NCBI GenBank assembly: GCA_903861145.1
Contig: CAIOTH010000033.1
Location: 1-64,000, forward strand
Source of the DNA: an uncultured Bacteroidota bacterium
Lineage (GTDB): Bacteria; Bacteroidota; Bacteroidia; Chitinophagales; LD1
Direction of reading: 5' to 3'
Length of the DNA stretch: 64,000 bases
The position numbers were made by a program, and so were the translations under genes. The notes beneath the pieces were generated by a model. The model did not search any database. It was not told the DNA's origin and worked only from the letters and a program-made list of their open reading frames with translations. This document shows positions 9,304 through 18,450 of the stretch, one piece after another. How positions within the stretch are numbered: the stretch's first letter is position 1; every line of letters starts with the position of its first letter.

Positions 9304-10206
9304 TCAATGCCTCTTAAAAAACTCCCAAATCTCCTCGCTGGCATTTAACTCGTGGGTGGTTTTGCCTATTAAAATTGGTGGTAAATACTGCTCCCCACCC
9401 GGCCAGGTATGCCCGCCGCCGCCTATTAAATAGCTAATCACTTCGGTATTGCTTTTGCCACCGGTGTAAACCGTTTTTGTAACGTTAGTGCCATCGTGGT
9501 TTAATTGGGGCATCACTGTAATCGTCGGTTTCATATTACAACCATCGCGGGTTGCCCATTTTTCGGCAAGTGCGCGTTGACTTAGCAGTACGCTATGTGG
9601 CAGGCGCTGCACAATACCACCGTTAAGCGGCACCAGCTTATCTTTATCACCGGCAAAAAGCATAACCGGTACAGGTTTGCTTGTTTGGCAATTGGCATCA
9701 ACTGCTGAGTCAACCGTAGACGCAACTGCAGCAACCGCCGCAATTTTATTAGGCAACTCACAAGCCAGGCGCATGGTCATAAAGCCGCCGTTGCTCATGC
9801 CCGCCACGTAAACTTTGTTTTTATCAATGCTGTATTCATTCAGCATAAAATCAATCAGCTTGCTAATAAATCCAACATCGCTAACCAATTCGTTTCGCCC
9901 GCGGCCATCGTTCCATTGGTGGTCAATGCCCTCGGGATAAACCACCACAAACTTTTCGCGTTCGGCTATGGCAATAAAGCTGCTCAGCTTTTCCATGCCC
10001 TGCGCATCGCCACCGGCACCGTGCAATAGCAGTACCATAGGCATTTGCTTTAATTTATCCCAACCGGTAGGCCTGTAAAACTCATAAGTGCGCACATACT
10101 CCCCAATCTCAATACTTTGCCGCAATGCTTTGCCCGGTTCGCCGGCCGCAAACAAGCCATTAACTAACAGGCACAATAAAAAATAAATAACCAATAACTT
10201 TTTCAT
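9304..10206 (-). CDS. Secreted alpha/beta-hydrolase, PHB-depolymerase/feruloyl-esterase (CE1, LpqC) type
   Basis: This is a 300-residue serine hydrolase with signal peptide MKKLLVIYFLLCLLVNGLFA. The oxyanion region LLLHGAGGD is near residue 62, the nucleophile elbow AGMSNGGF (GxSxG) near 140, an acidic residue follows in FAGDKDKLVP, and the catalytic histidine is probably in GGGGHTWPGG near 265. This arrangement is that of the esterase_phb/LpqC group, which cleaves polyhydroxyalkanoates, feruloyl-polysaccharide esters or related acyl esters. The substrate cannot be told. It lacks a T9SS tail, so it is probably periplasmic. It is a single gene between two secreted repeat proteins. Confidence 0.85.
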   Translation of the reverse strand: MKKLLVIYFLLCLLVNGLFAAGEPGKALRQSIEIGEYVRTYEFYRPTGWDKLKQMPMVLLLHGAGGDAQGMEKLSSFIAIAEREKFVVVYPEGIDHQWNDGRGRNELVSDVGFISKLIDFMLNEYSIDKNKVYVAGMSNGGFMTMRLACELPNKIAAVAAVASTVDSAVDANCQTSKPVPVMLFAGDKDKLVPLNGGIVQRLPHSVLLSQRALAEKWATRDGCNMKPTITVMPQLNHDGTNVTKTVYTGGKSNTEVISYLIGGGGHTWPGGEQYLPPILIGKTTHELNASEEIWEFFKRH

Positions 10207-10304
10207 ATTGAGGGTGAATAAATCCGCTTTTCACAAAGTTCGTAAAGCCCTGCAAACTATTTTACTTTTCTCTGCGGTTCTTTGCGCCAACTTGTATTAA
10301 GTCA

Positions 10305-10341
10305 CATAAAAACAAAAGCCACACCGAAATTCAGCGTGGCT
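10305..10341 (-). terminator. Intrinsic terminator after the first C10 protease gene
   Basis: Read on the minus strand, an AGCCAC ... GTGGCT stem with a short loop is followed by TTTTGTTTTTAT. It lies 33 nt past the protease stop codon. Confidence 0.65.
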
Positions 10342-10373
10342 CTTGCGTATAATATTCAGGTTTTAATATTTGC

Positions 10374-12719
10374 TTATCTACTCAATACAAATTGTTTCAC
10401 GCCACGTTTATCACCCTGTCTTACCTCAATAAAATAAACCCCATCCGGGTATGATGAAAGGTCAAGCTGCGTTTCCTGGTCGGTAATTGCCTGGCTTAAT
10501 AACGTTTGCCCTAAAACATTTTCCAGTTTAAAAACCGTGCCGCTGCTAACCTTGTTCAACACAACAAATGCATGTGTACTTGCAGGATTAGGATAAACAC
10601 TAAATGTAAATGCATTGCTAATACTATTAATTCCTGCAGCCGGTGTGCTGATAACAGTATCTTTTGCTACCTCATAACAACCGGCATGGTCGCTAATAGT
10701 AACTGTATAAATACCCGCCTCAAGGTTGGTTATGGTTGCGGTTGTTTCACCATCACTCCATGCGTATGTATAAGGTGAAGTTCCGCCGGTAACATTCTCA
10801 ACACCTGCAGTGCCAATATAATGCCCGTTAACGGTATTGGTTACGGCAGTGGTATACTCAATTTGGTAGGGCTGTGTTACCTGTGCATCAACCACCGTAG
10901 TGCAATTGCGGCTATCGGTAACAGTCACAACGTAGTTTGCAGGCACCAGCCCGGTTATGGTAGTAGTAGTGGCGGCATTGCTCCACATATAAGTAAGCGA
11001 ACCTGCACCACCGCTGGCAGTTACCGTTGCTGTACCACTTGCGCTTGCACACGGTGCACCGGTTGCGGTAACCGTTGCATTAATTTGCTGTGGCTGTGTA
11101 ATATTTTCGATAACAACTGAAGAACACCCAACAGCATCGCTGATAGTAATAGAATAATTTCCGGCACTTAAAGTATTAACTGAGGCTGATGAAAGGCCGT
11201 TGTTCCAGTTATAAGTATAGGTGGGTATGCCACCGGCTACAGTAATATTGATAACTCCATCACCTGCACCATAGCAACTAAGGTTTGCCGAGGTGGCCGA
11301 AACACTTACCCTCGGGTAAACACTAACCACAACTGTTTTGCTGGTAATAGTACCTGCACTATCAACTTTAGCAGTATAAACGGTGGTAGCTCCCGGCGTT
11401 GCAATAGTATACGCACAGGTAGGGCAGCTAAGATTATTGGTTGGCGACCATGTGTAAGTAGCATGATTGGTAATTGGTGCAATAAGTTTTGCAGTATCGC
11501 CCACGCATATCGAAACGTGAACTGTTTGGTTAGCCGTATTTGGGTTTAAAGGCTCAATACCTATTAACGCCGATTCATCTGTGCTGAAATTGTATCCGCC
11601 CGCCGTTAATGAATTTACGTTGAAATAACCGTTGGCGGTACCTCCCCAACCCCAGTTCATGTGCAAAAGGCCATTGCCATCATAACCATCGCATACCCAG
11701 GTGTGGCCACCGGCTGTAGGGTCGCTGCCAACGTATTGAACCGGGCGCCCTGCATCTAAATCAGTCTTCATCAAATTAAACCAATCGCTTGCGCTGTATG
11801 ATGATTCGTAAACGCCCTGTATAGTATTTGGGTTGTACGAAAAATAAGCAACGTACGAGTTTTGCGCACTTGCTCCACCCCACATGGTAATAACCTGTGC
11901 ACCGCTTCCGCCTTGTGCATCAGTACCATAATCCATACCCACGCTAACACCGCACTGATACATTAAAGTGCCGATAGCAACGTTGTTCGAGCTGATAGAA
12001 ATTGGCATGGCCGACCAGTTATAAGTGGTTGCACCAAAGTTGGCAGTTTGAGTTCCGTAGTTGTTGCTATAAGAAGGAGGGGCATCGTTGTATGAATATG
12101 AACCCGTGCCTTGCGCCGGGTAGCTCCAGTATTTCATTATCTGCGCCATAGTTGTAGCAACACAACCGGTTACAGCGTGTGTGTTACTACCTGCATCAAG
12201 CGGACATAAATAGTTATAGTAAGGCGATTGGTTCCAAGCGGTGTAAACAAGTGGCGCAACCACCGTGCTTTTCGCATCAGCAGGTTTTTGGCCGGTGTTA
12301 TAAGCACTCCACAAAGTATTTATCCTGGTTGTAGCAGGTAGGTTTTCCTGTATACCGCGGTAAATGTGTTGTGCGGCATGTTTCATCCAGTCAACAACAC
12401 CGGTTTTATCCAGGTTACTTTCAAAATTTGCCTCGGTAGAGTAGCCCAGTACAGGCTCTGCCACATCATTAGCAGCTACAATTACAAAGCCCGGGCCCGG
12501 CGTAATATTGAATACATAAAAATCCACCGTATTGTCTGTCTCAACCCGGGTATAGTTTAGGGTGGCATTGACTGTCGCTTTTTCCCGGCCATCACTTGCG
12601 GTTACCTTAAAAAAATTGATAGCAACGGTTTTGGCATTGTCCACGCTCACGGCTCTGGCAAATAAATCACCAAATCCCAAAAGCAAAGCAAAAACAAAAA
12701 ACAGGGTAATTTTTTTCAT
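10374..12719 (-). CDS. C10 (streptopain-type) cysteine protease with SprB repeats and T9SS type A tail
   Basis: This is a secreted papain-fold protease of MEROPS family C10. A signal peptide (MKKITLFFVFALLLGFGDLFA) is followed by a Spi-like propeptide (VDNAKTVAINFFKV ... VIVAANDVAEPVLGYS). The catalytic cysteine is in HAVTGCVATTMAQIMKYW and the catalytic histidine in GGHTWVCDGYDGNG, then HMNWGWGG. A CxxC-containing Ig-like module follows (NLSCPTC), then three SprB-type repeats and a C-terminal T9SS domain (FSVYPNPASTHAF ... GVYFIEVRQ). The ORF track begins 11 codons too early; the ATG at 12719 starts the signal peptide. A paralogue with different accessory domains lies at 31598-34402. Confidence 0.93.
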   Translation of the reverse strand: MKKITLFFVFALLLGFGDLFARAVSVDNAKTVAINFFKVTASDGREKATVNATLNYTRVETDNTVDFYVFNITPGPGFVIVAANDVAEPVLGYSTEANFESNLDKTGVVDWMKHAAQHIYRGIQENLPATTRINTLWSAYNTGQKPADAKSTVVAPLVYTAWNQSPYYNYLCPLDAGSNTHAVTGCVATTMAQIMKYWSYPAQGTGSYSYNDAPPSYSNNYGTQTANFGATTYNWSAMPISISSNNVAIGTLMYQCGVSVGMDYGTDAQGGSGAQVITMWGGASAQNSYVAYFSYNPNTIQGVYESSYSASDWFNLMKTDLDAGRPVQYVGSDPTAGGHTWVCDGYDGNGLLHMNWGWGGTANGYFNVNSLTAGGYNFSTDESALIGIEPLNPNTANQTVHVSICVGDTAKLIAPITNHATYTWSPTNNLSCPTCAYTIATPGATTVYTAKVDSAGTITSKTVVVSVYPRVSVSATSANLSCYGAGDGVINITVAGGIPTYTYNWNNGLSSASVNTLSAGNYSITISDAVGCSSVVIENITQPQQINATVTATGAPCASASGTATVTASGGAGSLTYMWSNAATTTTITGLVPANYVVTVTDSRNCTTVVDAQVTQPYQIEYTTAVTNTVNGHYIGTAGVENVTGGTSPYTYAWSDGETTATITNLEAGIYTVTISDHAGCYEVAKDTVISTPAAGINSISNAFTFSVYPNPASTHAFVVLNKVSSGTVFKLENVLGQTLLSQAITDQETQLDLSSYPDGVYFIEVRQGDKRGVKQFVLSR

Positions 12720-12831
12720 GGTAATTTTATAAACAGATGAAATTAAGAGCAAAAAAAGTTTACGAATTTACGAAATTTTCCCTGTGAATAGCGAGTTATT
12801 AACACGCGATATCAGATTTGTTAAAAGCCCA

Positions 12832-12863
12832 ATGTAGAGGCGCATAATTATGCGCCTCTACAT
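12832..12863. repeat. 32-bp perfect palindrome upstream of dnaG
   Basis: The sequence ATGTAGAGGCGCATAA is followed directly by its exact reverse complement, with no loop base and no mismatch. It lies 86 nt before the dnaG start, in the gap between divergent genes. It resembles intergenic palindromes of the GTAGAGxCGCATAATTATGCGxCTCTAC kind that I recall from many genomes. It may form a cruciform or an RNA hairpin. Confidence 0.7.
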
Positions 12864-12948
12864 GTTATGTATTTGGCCATTTACCACACAAAATCACCCT
12901 CAATTGCCTAAATTGACTTGGGTATGTTAAATTGCGTCCCCTAATTGT

Positions 12949-14898
12949 ATGATTTCAAAGCCTACCATCCAAAAAATTATTGACGAAGCACGTGTTGAAG
13001 ACGTGGTAGGCGAGTTTGTTACCCTTAAGCGCCGGGGCTCAAATTTGCTGGGGTTGTGCCCTTTCCATAACGAAAAAACGCCCTCGTTCAACGTAAATCC
13101 GGCTCGTAATATTTACAAGTGTTTTGGCTGTGGCAAGGCTGGCGGGCCATTGCAGTTTTTGATGGATTACCAACAAATGACCTACCCCGATGCACTGCGG
13201 TACCTCGCCAAAAAGTATAACATCGAGATTGAAGAAACGCGCGACGAAACCGACCAGAAGGAGCAGATTGAAAAGCAGAATCTTACCGAAAGCATACTAA
13301 TTGCCAATACCCGCGCCCAAAAGTTTTTTACCGATTACATGATGAACAACGAAGCCGGCGGCATTGGCCTTGCTTATTTTAAAGAACGCGGCTTTATTGA
13401 CAAAACCATCGAGAAGTTTCAGTTGGGTTACGCACCCGACGCGGGCAGCTTGCTAACCCAAACCATGTTGAAGGAAGGCTTTCAGCTGGACATACTTAAA
13501 AAGGCCGGCCTCACGTCGCCTAAGGAGGGAAGCACCTACGATTTTTTCCGCAACCGCGTAATGTTTCCTATTCATAACATGACCGGTAAAGTGGTTGCAT
13601 ACGGTGGCCGCATCATGGTTAAGGACGAAAAGGCCCCTAAATACGTTAACACTGCCGAGAGCGAGGTTTATCAAAAGAGCAAAATATTATACGGTGCTTT
13701 TTTTGCGAAGAATGAAATAAGAAAGAAAGATGAGTGTTTATTGGTAGAAGGTTACACCGACGTTATATCGCTGCATCAATCGGGTATTGAAAATGCAGTG
13801 TCATCATCCGGCACCTCCTTAACACCCGACCAAATACGGCTTGTAAAAAGAATAACGCCCAACATTACCATGTTGTATGATGGCGATGCCGCCGGTATTA
13901 AAGCTGCATTGCGAGGCACTGATTTAATATTGGAAGAAGGCATGAACGTGCGCGTAGTTATTCTACCTGCACCGGAAGACCCCGATTCTTACGTGCGCAA
14001 AGTAGGAGCGGAGGCATTTCAAAAATATATACAGGAGAACAAAAAGGACCTCATTCTTTTTAAAACCTCTCTCTTCGCCACCGAAGCCAAAGCCGACCCT
14101 ATAAAGAAAGCGGAGTTGATACGCGATATTGTTGACAGCATTGCAAAAATACCCGATGCCATTCAGCGCTCTGTTTATGTAAAAGAATCGAGCCAGCTGT
14201 TCGACATGAGCGAGCAGATTTTGATTACTGAAGTAAATAAGGCACGCAGAAAAAAGCAGGGCGAATTACAGAAAGAAGAAGAGAAACAACAGCAAAGAGA
14301 AAGCCCGGTTAAGGATGAACTTTCAGCAGCAGCGCACAAAGCGCAAACGATTGAAAACCCCTCTAACCTACCGGTGCTTGAGCATGATATCATCAGGATA
14401 CTGTTAGAGTTCGGTTCCTGGAAAACACAGGATAATGAAACCGAAATTTCGGTAGTGCAATATGTGTTGGAAGAATTGGAAGGACTGGATATTGAAACGC
14501 CACGCTACAAAGTAATTTTCGATTTGATTAAAAGAGATTTTGCCGATGGCGTTGTGCACGATGAAGGTTTCTTTAGCGCGAACGACGATGAGCAAATACG
14601 AAATTTAGCTATTGATATTTTAACCCAACCCTACACCCTTAGCGAAAACTGGTGGGTAAAGTATAAAGTAGCTATTGCCGAAAAGAAGGACCGTTTTGTA
14701 AAAGACATTCACTCCACTATCATCCGGTTCAAGCAATTCAAAAATATTGTTGAGTTACGCAAAATTGAAAAGCTGCTTAAAGAGCCCAAAGACGAAGCCG
14801 ACCTTCAACGTTTAATGCGCCTGCACGTGCTTTTAATGGAACAGAAAAAAGAATTCGCCCGCACGATAGGTAATGTTGTTTACCGGCCCAACACATAA
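12949..14898 (+). CDS. dnaG: DNA primase
   Basis: DnaG makes the RNA primers for replication and binds the DnaB helicase through its C-terminus. The N-terminal CHC2 zinc finger is intact (CPFHNEKTPSFNV ... YKCFGCGKAGG, residues about 37-65). The TOPRIM catalytic core shows LLVEGYTDVISL near 262 and MLYDGDAAGIKAA near 310. The C-terminal 200 residues are helical and poorly conserved, as expected for the helicase-binding domain. The length of 649 residues is normal for Bacteroidota. The ATG at 12949 gives the standard N-terminus ISKPTIQKIIDEARVEDVV. Confidence 0.97.
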   Translation: MISKPTIQKIIDEARVEDVVGEFVTLKRRGSNLLGLCPFHNEKTPSFNVNPARNIYKCFGCGKAGGPLQFLMDYQQMTYPDALRYLAKKYNIEIEETRDETDQKEQIEKQNLTESILIANTRAQKFFTDYMMNNEAGGIGLAYFKERGFIDKTIEKFQLGYAPDAGSLLTQTMLKEGFQLDILKKAGLTSPKEGSTYDFFRNRVMFPIHNMTGKVVAYGGRIMVKDEKAPKYVNTAESEVYQKSKILYGAFFAKNEIRKKDECLLVEGYTDVISLHQSGIENAVSSSGTSLTPDQIRLVKRITPNITMLYDGDAAGIKAALRGTDLILEEGMNVRVVILPAPEDPDSYVRKVGAEAFQKYIQENKKDLILFKTSLFATEAKADPIKKAELIRDIVDSIAKIPDAIQRSVYVKESSQLFDMSEQILITEVNKARRKKQGELQKEEEKQQQRESPVKDELSAAAHKAQTIENPSNLPVLEHDIIRILLEFGSWKTQDNETEISVVQYVLEELEGLDIETPRYKVIFDLIKRDFADGVVHDEGFFSANDDEQIRNLAIDILTQPYTLSENWWVKYKVAIAEKKDRFVKDIHSTIIRFKQFKNIVELRKIEKLLKEPKDEADLQRLMRLHVLLMEQKKEFARTIGNVVYRPNT

Positions 14899-14902
14899 AA
14901 TA

Positions 14903-14940
14903 ACGTCATTGCGGGCGAGGTTTTCGAGTGAAGTAATCCC
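14903..14940. repeat. Fragment of the widespread 'CATTGCGxGCGA...GAAGxAATCCC' intergenic repeat
   Basis: CGTCATTGCGGGCGAGG ... GTGAAGTAATCCC follows dnaG directly. It matches, from memory, a common bacterial intergenic motif. The remaining gap (14941-15151) holds no convincing gene; the 62-aa ORF there is cysteine-rich noise. Confidence 0.4.
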
Positions 14941-15151
14941 AAATACGATGGATGGCCATCGGTTGCACTTGTTCAAAAAAATATTCTTACATAACTATAT
15001 GCAACCTTCTAAAAACTGTTTCAATCTATAAAGCTATTCACCCGTGTTTTTATAAGTTGTCCTGCCAATGTGCCGTGCATGTTAGCGGGAAACTGCGGAT
15101 GCCTACTTGGCGAACGGACGCGTTTTGCCGGGTAGGTTAATCCGTGATGAA

Positions 15152-15766
15152 TTAAATAAGTGCCACGTAAGTAGCAATATGCCCATCAAAAAACTCGTAA
15201 TGGACCCCCAGGTTTTTTAATGGCAGGTGAGGAGTTACTATATCAGCTTTTAGTTCTCCGCTTTGTCCCATTGTAAACGGCTCAATCAGCAGTTGGGTTT
15301 TAAACTCAAGTGCGCCCCAGCCGTACAGTTTAAATAGCGATTCTTTGGCGCTCCAGTAAAGCATAAGCTTTGCAGCTTTTTCATCAGCAGGTATGCTGTT
15401 TATTTCATCATCACGCAAAAATTTATGGGCTATGCGCTCAACTTTTGGGTGCACGGCTTCTATATCAATGCCCACAGCAAACTGTTTACTAATTATAACA
15501 GCCGCATAACCGATGGTGTGCGATAAAGAAATATTTATTGGCGAATTTTTAAAATTTGGTTTACCCGTGTCATCATTCACAATGGTATCCGGCTGCCCCA
15601 ACATTAGGTTGGCTAAATGCCTGCTGGCAAACCATTGCAGCCGCTTTTTTTCGCTCGATATATCCGGATGTCCATGAAACAACTCTTCAAAAAAAGATAG
15701 GTCTTCTTCTATCTTCCAAACGCCAATCGAAAAATTTGCTTCTTCTGTTTTTTTATAAAGCGGCAT
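15152..15766 (-). CDS. 4'-phosphopantetheinyl transferase superfamily protein (Sfp-like)
   Basis: The enzyme moves 4'-phosphopantetheine from CoA onto a conserved serine of acyl- or peptidyl-carrier proteins, in the cytosol with Mg2+. The two diagnostic motifs are present: AVGIDIEAVHPKVERIAHKFL (metal-binding D and E, near residue 95) and LMLYWSAKESLFKLYG (WxxKES, near 145). At 204 residues it is closer to the Sfp type than to the ~120-residue AcpS. No biosynthetic cluster lies beside it, so its carrier-protein target is not evident. It sits downstream of porT with 26 nt between, perhaps in the ubiE-porT operon. Confidence 0.9.
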   Translation of the reverse strand: MPLYKKTEEANFSIGVWKIEEDLSFFEELFHGHPDISSEKKRLQWFASRHLANLMLGQPDTIVNDDTGKPNFKNSPINISLSHTIGYAAVIISKQFAVGIDIEAVHPKVERIAHKFLRDDEINSIPADEKAAKLMLYWSAKESLFKLYGWGALEFKTQLLIEPFTMGQSGELKADIVTPHLPLKNLGVHYEFFDGHIATYVALI

Positions 15767-15792
15767 GGGTGCAATGCGTGGGTTTGAAGTTA

Positions 15793-16476
15793 TTAACCCT
15801 CCAAATTCAGCGTAAAAGTAAATGTACGAGAATACATAGCCTGTATAGTACGAGAATATATAAGCCCAGGTGTTGGCGATAAAATATTGATAATGCCTCG
15901 GCTAACTTTAAACTCGGGAGATAAAATAAAGTATGGGAAATAAATCATAAACCCTATACCTATTTCGGCAGCCACATCATTTTTTTGTAGCTTAATAATA
16001 TCATCCGCTTTTCGCGCCTTCACGTTACTGGCAAGGTCATAATCGTAACGTATGCCGGCAATGCCGTATATCCTAAAATCTTTAATCGGGTCCGATTTAA
16101 AACGCAGTTGTAAAGGGAAATCAAGGTATATCGACGATATGTCTTTAACCACTTGCTGGTTATTCAAGGTAGTATAAACAACGTTTTTGTCGGAAAACGA
16201 AAGTGTGGGAATAAACCTCAGGTCAAAATATTTATGAAACTGGTAGTTGCCAATAATACCCAGGTTAAACCCTGGGCCTACCCTTGTTCTGATAAAACGC
16301 ACTGAATCATTTTGTGGGGTTAAAGGCGCAGGTATTAACTTAAAATCGGCAACGTTAAGGCCCATGGCTATACCAAAGTAAATGGTCTTTTTACTCATTT
16401 CGTTATAGTTAAACTGGGCCTTTGCCTGCCAAGTTAAAAACAACATTAATACTGCAATAGCAATTCTTCTCATCAT
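15793..16476 (-). CDS. porT: PorT family outer-membrane beta-barrel protein (T9SS component)
   Basis: PorT/SprT is an outer-membrane barrel required for type IX secretion and gliding in Bacteroidota. The start (ATG ATG at 16476) gives signal peptide MMRRIAIAVLMLFLTWQAKAQ. It is followed by alternating amphipathic strands ending in an aromatic-rich terminus (YSRTFTFTLNLEG), and features typical of PorT such as FGIAMGLNVADFKL, YGIAGIRYDYDLAS and LSPEFKVSRGIINIL. The location immediately downstream of ubiE (16 nt) matches the known porT neighbourhood. The ORF-track start lies inside ubiE and is too early. The other T9SS genes are outside the window, but its many sorting-domain clients are here. 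Confidence 0.88.
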   Translation of the reverse strand: MMRRIAIAVLMLFLTWQAKAQFNYNEMSKKTIYFGIAMGLNVADFKLIPAPLTPQNDSVRFIRTRVGPGFNLGIIGNYQFHKYFDLRFIPTLSFSDKNVVYTTLNNQQVVKDISSIYLDFPLQLRFKSDPIKDFRIYGIAGIRYDYDLASNVKARKADDIIKLQKNDVAAEIGIGFMIYFPYFILSPEFKVSRGIINILSPTPGLIYSRTIQAMYSRTFTFTLNLEG

Positions 16477-16492
16477 ATTAATATGTATCCGG

Positions 16493-17227
16493 TTAAGCCC
16501 GCTTTTCCATCGAATAAAAAGCGCAGGCACCGAATGTTAGGGGCTGCCATTTAATATTTACAAACCCAATATTCTCCAATATTTTTACAAATTCAAAACC
16601 CTCCGGAAAAGCCTTTACCGATTCAGGCAAATACGAGTAGGCCCTTGCATCTTTCGAAAACAGACGGCCAATCATAGGCACCACATTCCCAAAATATAAA
16701 CCGTAAAGCCCTCTTATTATTGTGTTTTGCGGTTGCGATGCCTCTAAAATGGCCACCTTGCCACCGGGTCGTGTTACCCTTAGCATTTCGCTTAGGCCTG
16801 TTTCCAAATGCTCAAAATTCCTTACACCAAACCCAACAGTTACTGCATCGAACGAGTTATCGGCAAATGGCATTTTTTCCGAATCGCCCTTTACAAATTC
16901 AACCACATTGGCAACATTCAATTTTACGGCTTTTGCGCGCCCGTAGTTCATCATCCCTTCTGAAAGGTCGAACCCGATTACTTTTTCGGGATTAAGGCGC
17001 AATGCCTCAAAAGCAAAATCGCCGGTGCCGCTGGCTACATCCAGTATTTTTTTGGGTTGAATAGTGCCTATAAACTTTACTGCTTTTTTGCGCCAGGTAA
17101 TATCAATACCCAACGATAAAAGGTGGTTCAAAAAATCATACCTGTGGGCAATATTGTCAAACATCTCCTCCACCTGCTCTTTTTTGGTGCGGGTAGTGTC
17201 ATTATATGGTGTAACCGTTTTGCTCAT
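16493..17227 (-). CDS. ubiE: Demethylmenaquinone methyltransferase (UbiE/MenG)
   Basis: This S-adenosylmethionine-dependent methyltransferase performs the last step of menaquinone synthesis (and of ubiquinone in organisms that make it). The 244 residues include the N-terminal family signature MFDNIAHRYDFLNHLLSLGID, the SAM-binding motif ILDVASGTGDFAFEA, and RVTRPGGKVAILEASQP. Bacteroidota normally use menaquinone, so the menaquinone role is the likely one. porT and the phosphopantetheinyl transferase lie downstream in the same direction with short gaps. The upstream gap to engB is filled by a dispersed inverted repeat. Confidence 0.95.
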   Translation of the reverse strand: MSKTVTPYNDTTRTKKEQVEEMFDNIAHRYDFLNHLLSLGIDITWRKKAVKFIGTIQPKKILDVASGTGDFAFEALRLNPEKVIGFDLSEGMMNYGRAKAVKLNVANVVEFVKGDSEKMPFADNSFDAVTVGFGVRNFEHLETGLSEMLRVTRPGGKVAILEASQPQNTIIRGLYGLYFGNVVPMIGRLFSKDARAYSYLPESVKAFPEGFEFVKILENIGFVNIKWQPLTFGACAFYSMEKRA

Positions 17228-17248
17228 TTCTTTTGTGCTAATGTTTTT

Positions 17249-17334
17249 GCCACAAAGGCACTAAGACACTAAGAATACAAATTATAAAGCGGTATTCTTT
17301 CTTACTAAACTTTGTGCCTTTGTGTCTTAGTGGC
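17249..17334. repeat. Dispersed inverted-repeat element, copy 2
   Basis: The arms GCCACAAAGGCACTAAGACA... and ...CTTTGTGTCTTAGTGGC are 25 nt each across a 36-nt spacer, the same size and layout as copy 1 at 1652-1736. The element lies between the divergent ubiE and engB genes. Confidence 0.7.
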
Positions 17335-17402
17335 AAAAATTATAAAGCGCCGCAAAAATAGCAGGTTATAGCTTCTATTCGCCTTTAATTGGTTAATCTG
17401 AA

Positions 17403-17410
17403 TACTTTTG
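17403..17410 (+). promoter_or_regulatory. Candidate -7 box immediately before engB
   Basis: TACTTTTG matches TAnnTTTG and ends only 6 nt before the engB ATG (17417). If used, transcription would start at or next to the start codon. No clear -33 box was found. Confidence 0.35.
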
Positions 17411-17416
17411 TGGCGT

Positions 17417-18055
17417 ATGGTTATTAAATCTTCTGAGTACAAGGCTAGTTATGTTGAGGTTGACAAGTGTCCCCCTGCACAAATGCCCGAGTTTGCTTTT
17501 ATAGGCAGGTCGAACGTGGGTAAGTCGTCGTTAATCAATTACTTATGCGGGCGTAAGGCGTTGTCAAAAGTGTCCAACACTCCAGGCAAAACGCAAACAA
17601 TTAACTACTTCGAAATCAATAACCACTTTCATTTGGTTGATTTACCGGGTTATAGTTTTGCCAAAGTTTCGCGCGAATTGCGCGAAAAATGGAACGCCAT
17701 GATACGCAATTACATACTTAAGCGCGAGCAATTGCAATATGTATGCCTGTTGGTTGATAGCCGCATACCACCCCAAAAGGTAGATTTGGAGTTTATACAA
17801 TGGATGGCCAAAAATCGCGTGGCCTTTGTTATCATTTTTACCAAAGCCGATAAACCCGGTAGTAAGGAGGTAAGCACCAACGTGCAGCTTTTCGAGAACG
17901 AACTGTTAAAAGAGTGGGATGAGTTGCCATTGTCTTTCGTTACCTCAGCCGAGCGGAATGCCGGCCGCGATGATGTTTGGGACTTTATTGATAAGGCTGT
18001 GAAATACTATTATGCCAATAATGAAGCGCATAACCCACCTGAGGGTGATAATTAA
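17417..18055 (+). CDS. engB: Ribosome-biogenesis GTP-binding protein (YihA/YsxC family)
   Basis: EngB/YsxC is an essential GTPase that assists maturation of the large ribosomal subunit. All G motifs are visible: GRSNVGKSSLIN (G1, near residue 30), TPGKTQTINYF (G2), DLPGYSF (G3), FTKADKPG (G4) and TSAERNAG (G5). At 212 residues it is of normal size. The ORF track begins at a TTG three codons early; the ATG at 17417 is preferred. rpmE, another ribosome gene, follows after a 127-nt gap that contains its own promoter. Confidence 0.95.
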   Translation: MVIKSSEYKASYVEVDKCPPAQMPEFAFIGRSNVGKSSLINYLCGRKALSKVSNTPGKTQTINYFEINNHFHLVDLPGYSFAKVSRELREKWNAMIRNYILKREQLQYVCLLVDSRIPPQKVDLEFIQWMAKNRVAFVIIFTKADKPGSKEVSTNVQLFENELLKEWDELPLSFVTSAERNAGRDDVWDFIDKAVKYYYANNEAHNPPEGDN

Positions 18056-18061
18056 GAAAAA

Positions 18062-18097
18062 CTTAGTGCTCCTTAGTGTTCTTAGTGCCTTAGTGGT
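18062..18097. repeat. Dispersed repeat, degenerate single arm (copy 3)
   Basis: ACTTAGTGCTCCTTAGTG... CCTTAGTGG repeats the ACTTAGTG/CCTTAGTG words of the inverted-repeat family, without a facing arm. Confidence 0.5.
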
Positions 18098-18134
18098 TAA
18101 TTTCTCTCCCATAAAACATTTTTAGCGCTTACGC

Positions 18135-18164
18135 TTTGATTTTCCGACAAAAAACCTATTTTTG
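18135..18164 (+). promoter_or_regulatory. Bacteroidota-type promoter of rpmE
   Basis: TTTG (18135-18138), 18 nt, then TATTTTTG (18157-18164). This fits the TTTG / TAnnTTTG consensus. The rpmE ATG lies 18 nt downstream of the -7 box. Confidence 0.6.
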
Positions 18165-18182
18165 CAGTCCAAAATTTGATTT

Positions 18183-18428
18183 ATGAAGAAAGAAATCCAT
18201 CCGGCAGCTTACAGAACAGTGATATTTAAGGATATATCTTTAGATAAACAGTGGTTAGGTAAAAGCACAGCCAACACCAAAGAAACCGGCAAATGGGAAG
18301 ACGGTATTGAATACCCTTTGATTAAGCTTGAAATTTCGAGCGAATCGCATCCGTTTTTTACCGGCAAAATGAAACTGGTTGATACCGCAGGTAGAATTGA
18401 CAAATTCAAAAAGAGATACGGCAAATAA
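18183..18428 (+). CDS. rpmE2: 50S ribosomal protein L31, type B
   Basis: This is an 81-residue L31. It carries the family pattern [16 protein letters not shown] ... [29 protein letters not shown]. The cysteines of the zinc-binding (C+) form are absent, making it the type B / C- paralogue. This is the usual form in Bacteroidota. The gene has its own candidate promoter and a strong terminator, so it is probably monocistronic. Confidence 0.97.
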   Translation: MKKEIHPAAYRTVIFKDISLDKQWLGKSTANTKETGKWEDGIEYPLIKLEISSESHPFFTGKMKLVDTAGRIDKFKKRYGK

Positions 18429-18450
18429 TCCGTTTTATAAATTCATTTTC

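Noticed and set aside
14952-15140. 62-aa ORF between dnaG and the phosphopantetheinyl transferase
   Set aside because: Cysteine-rich random-looking sequence, no start signals, lies next to an intergenic repeat.
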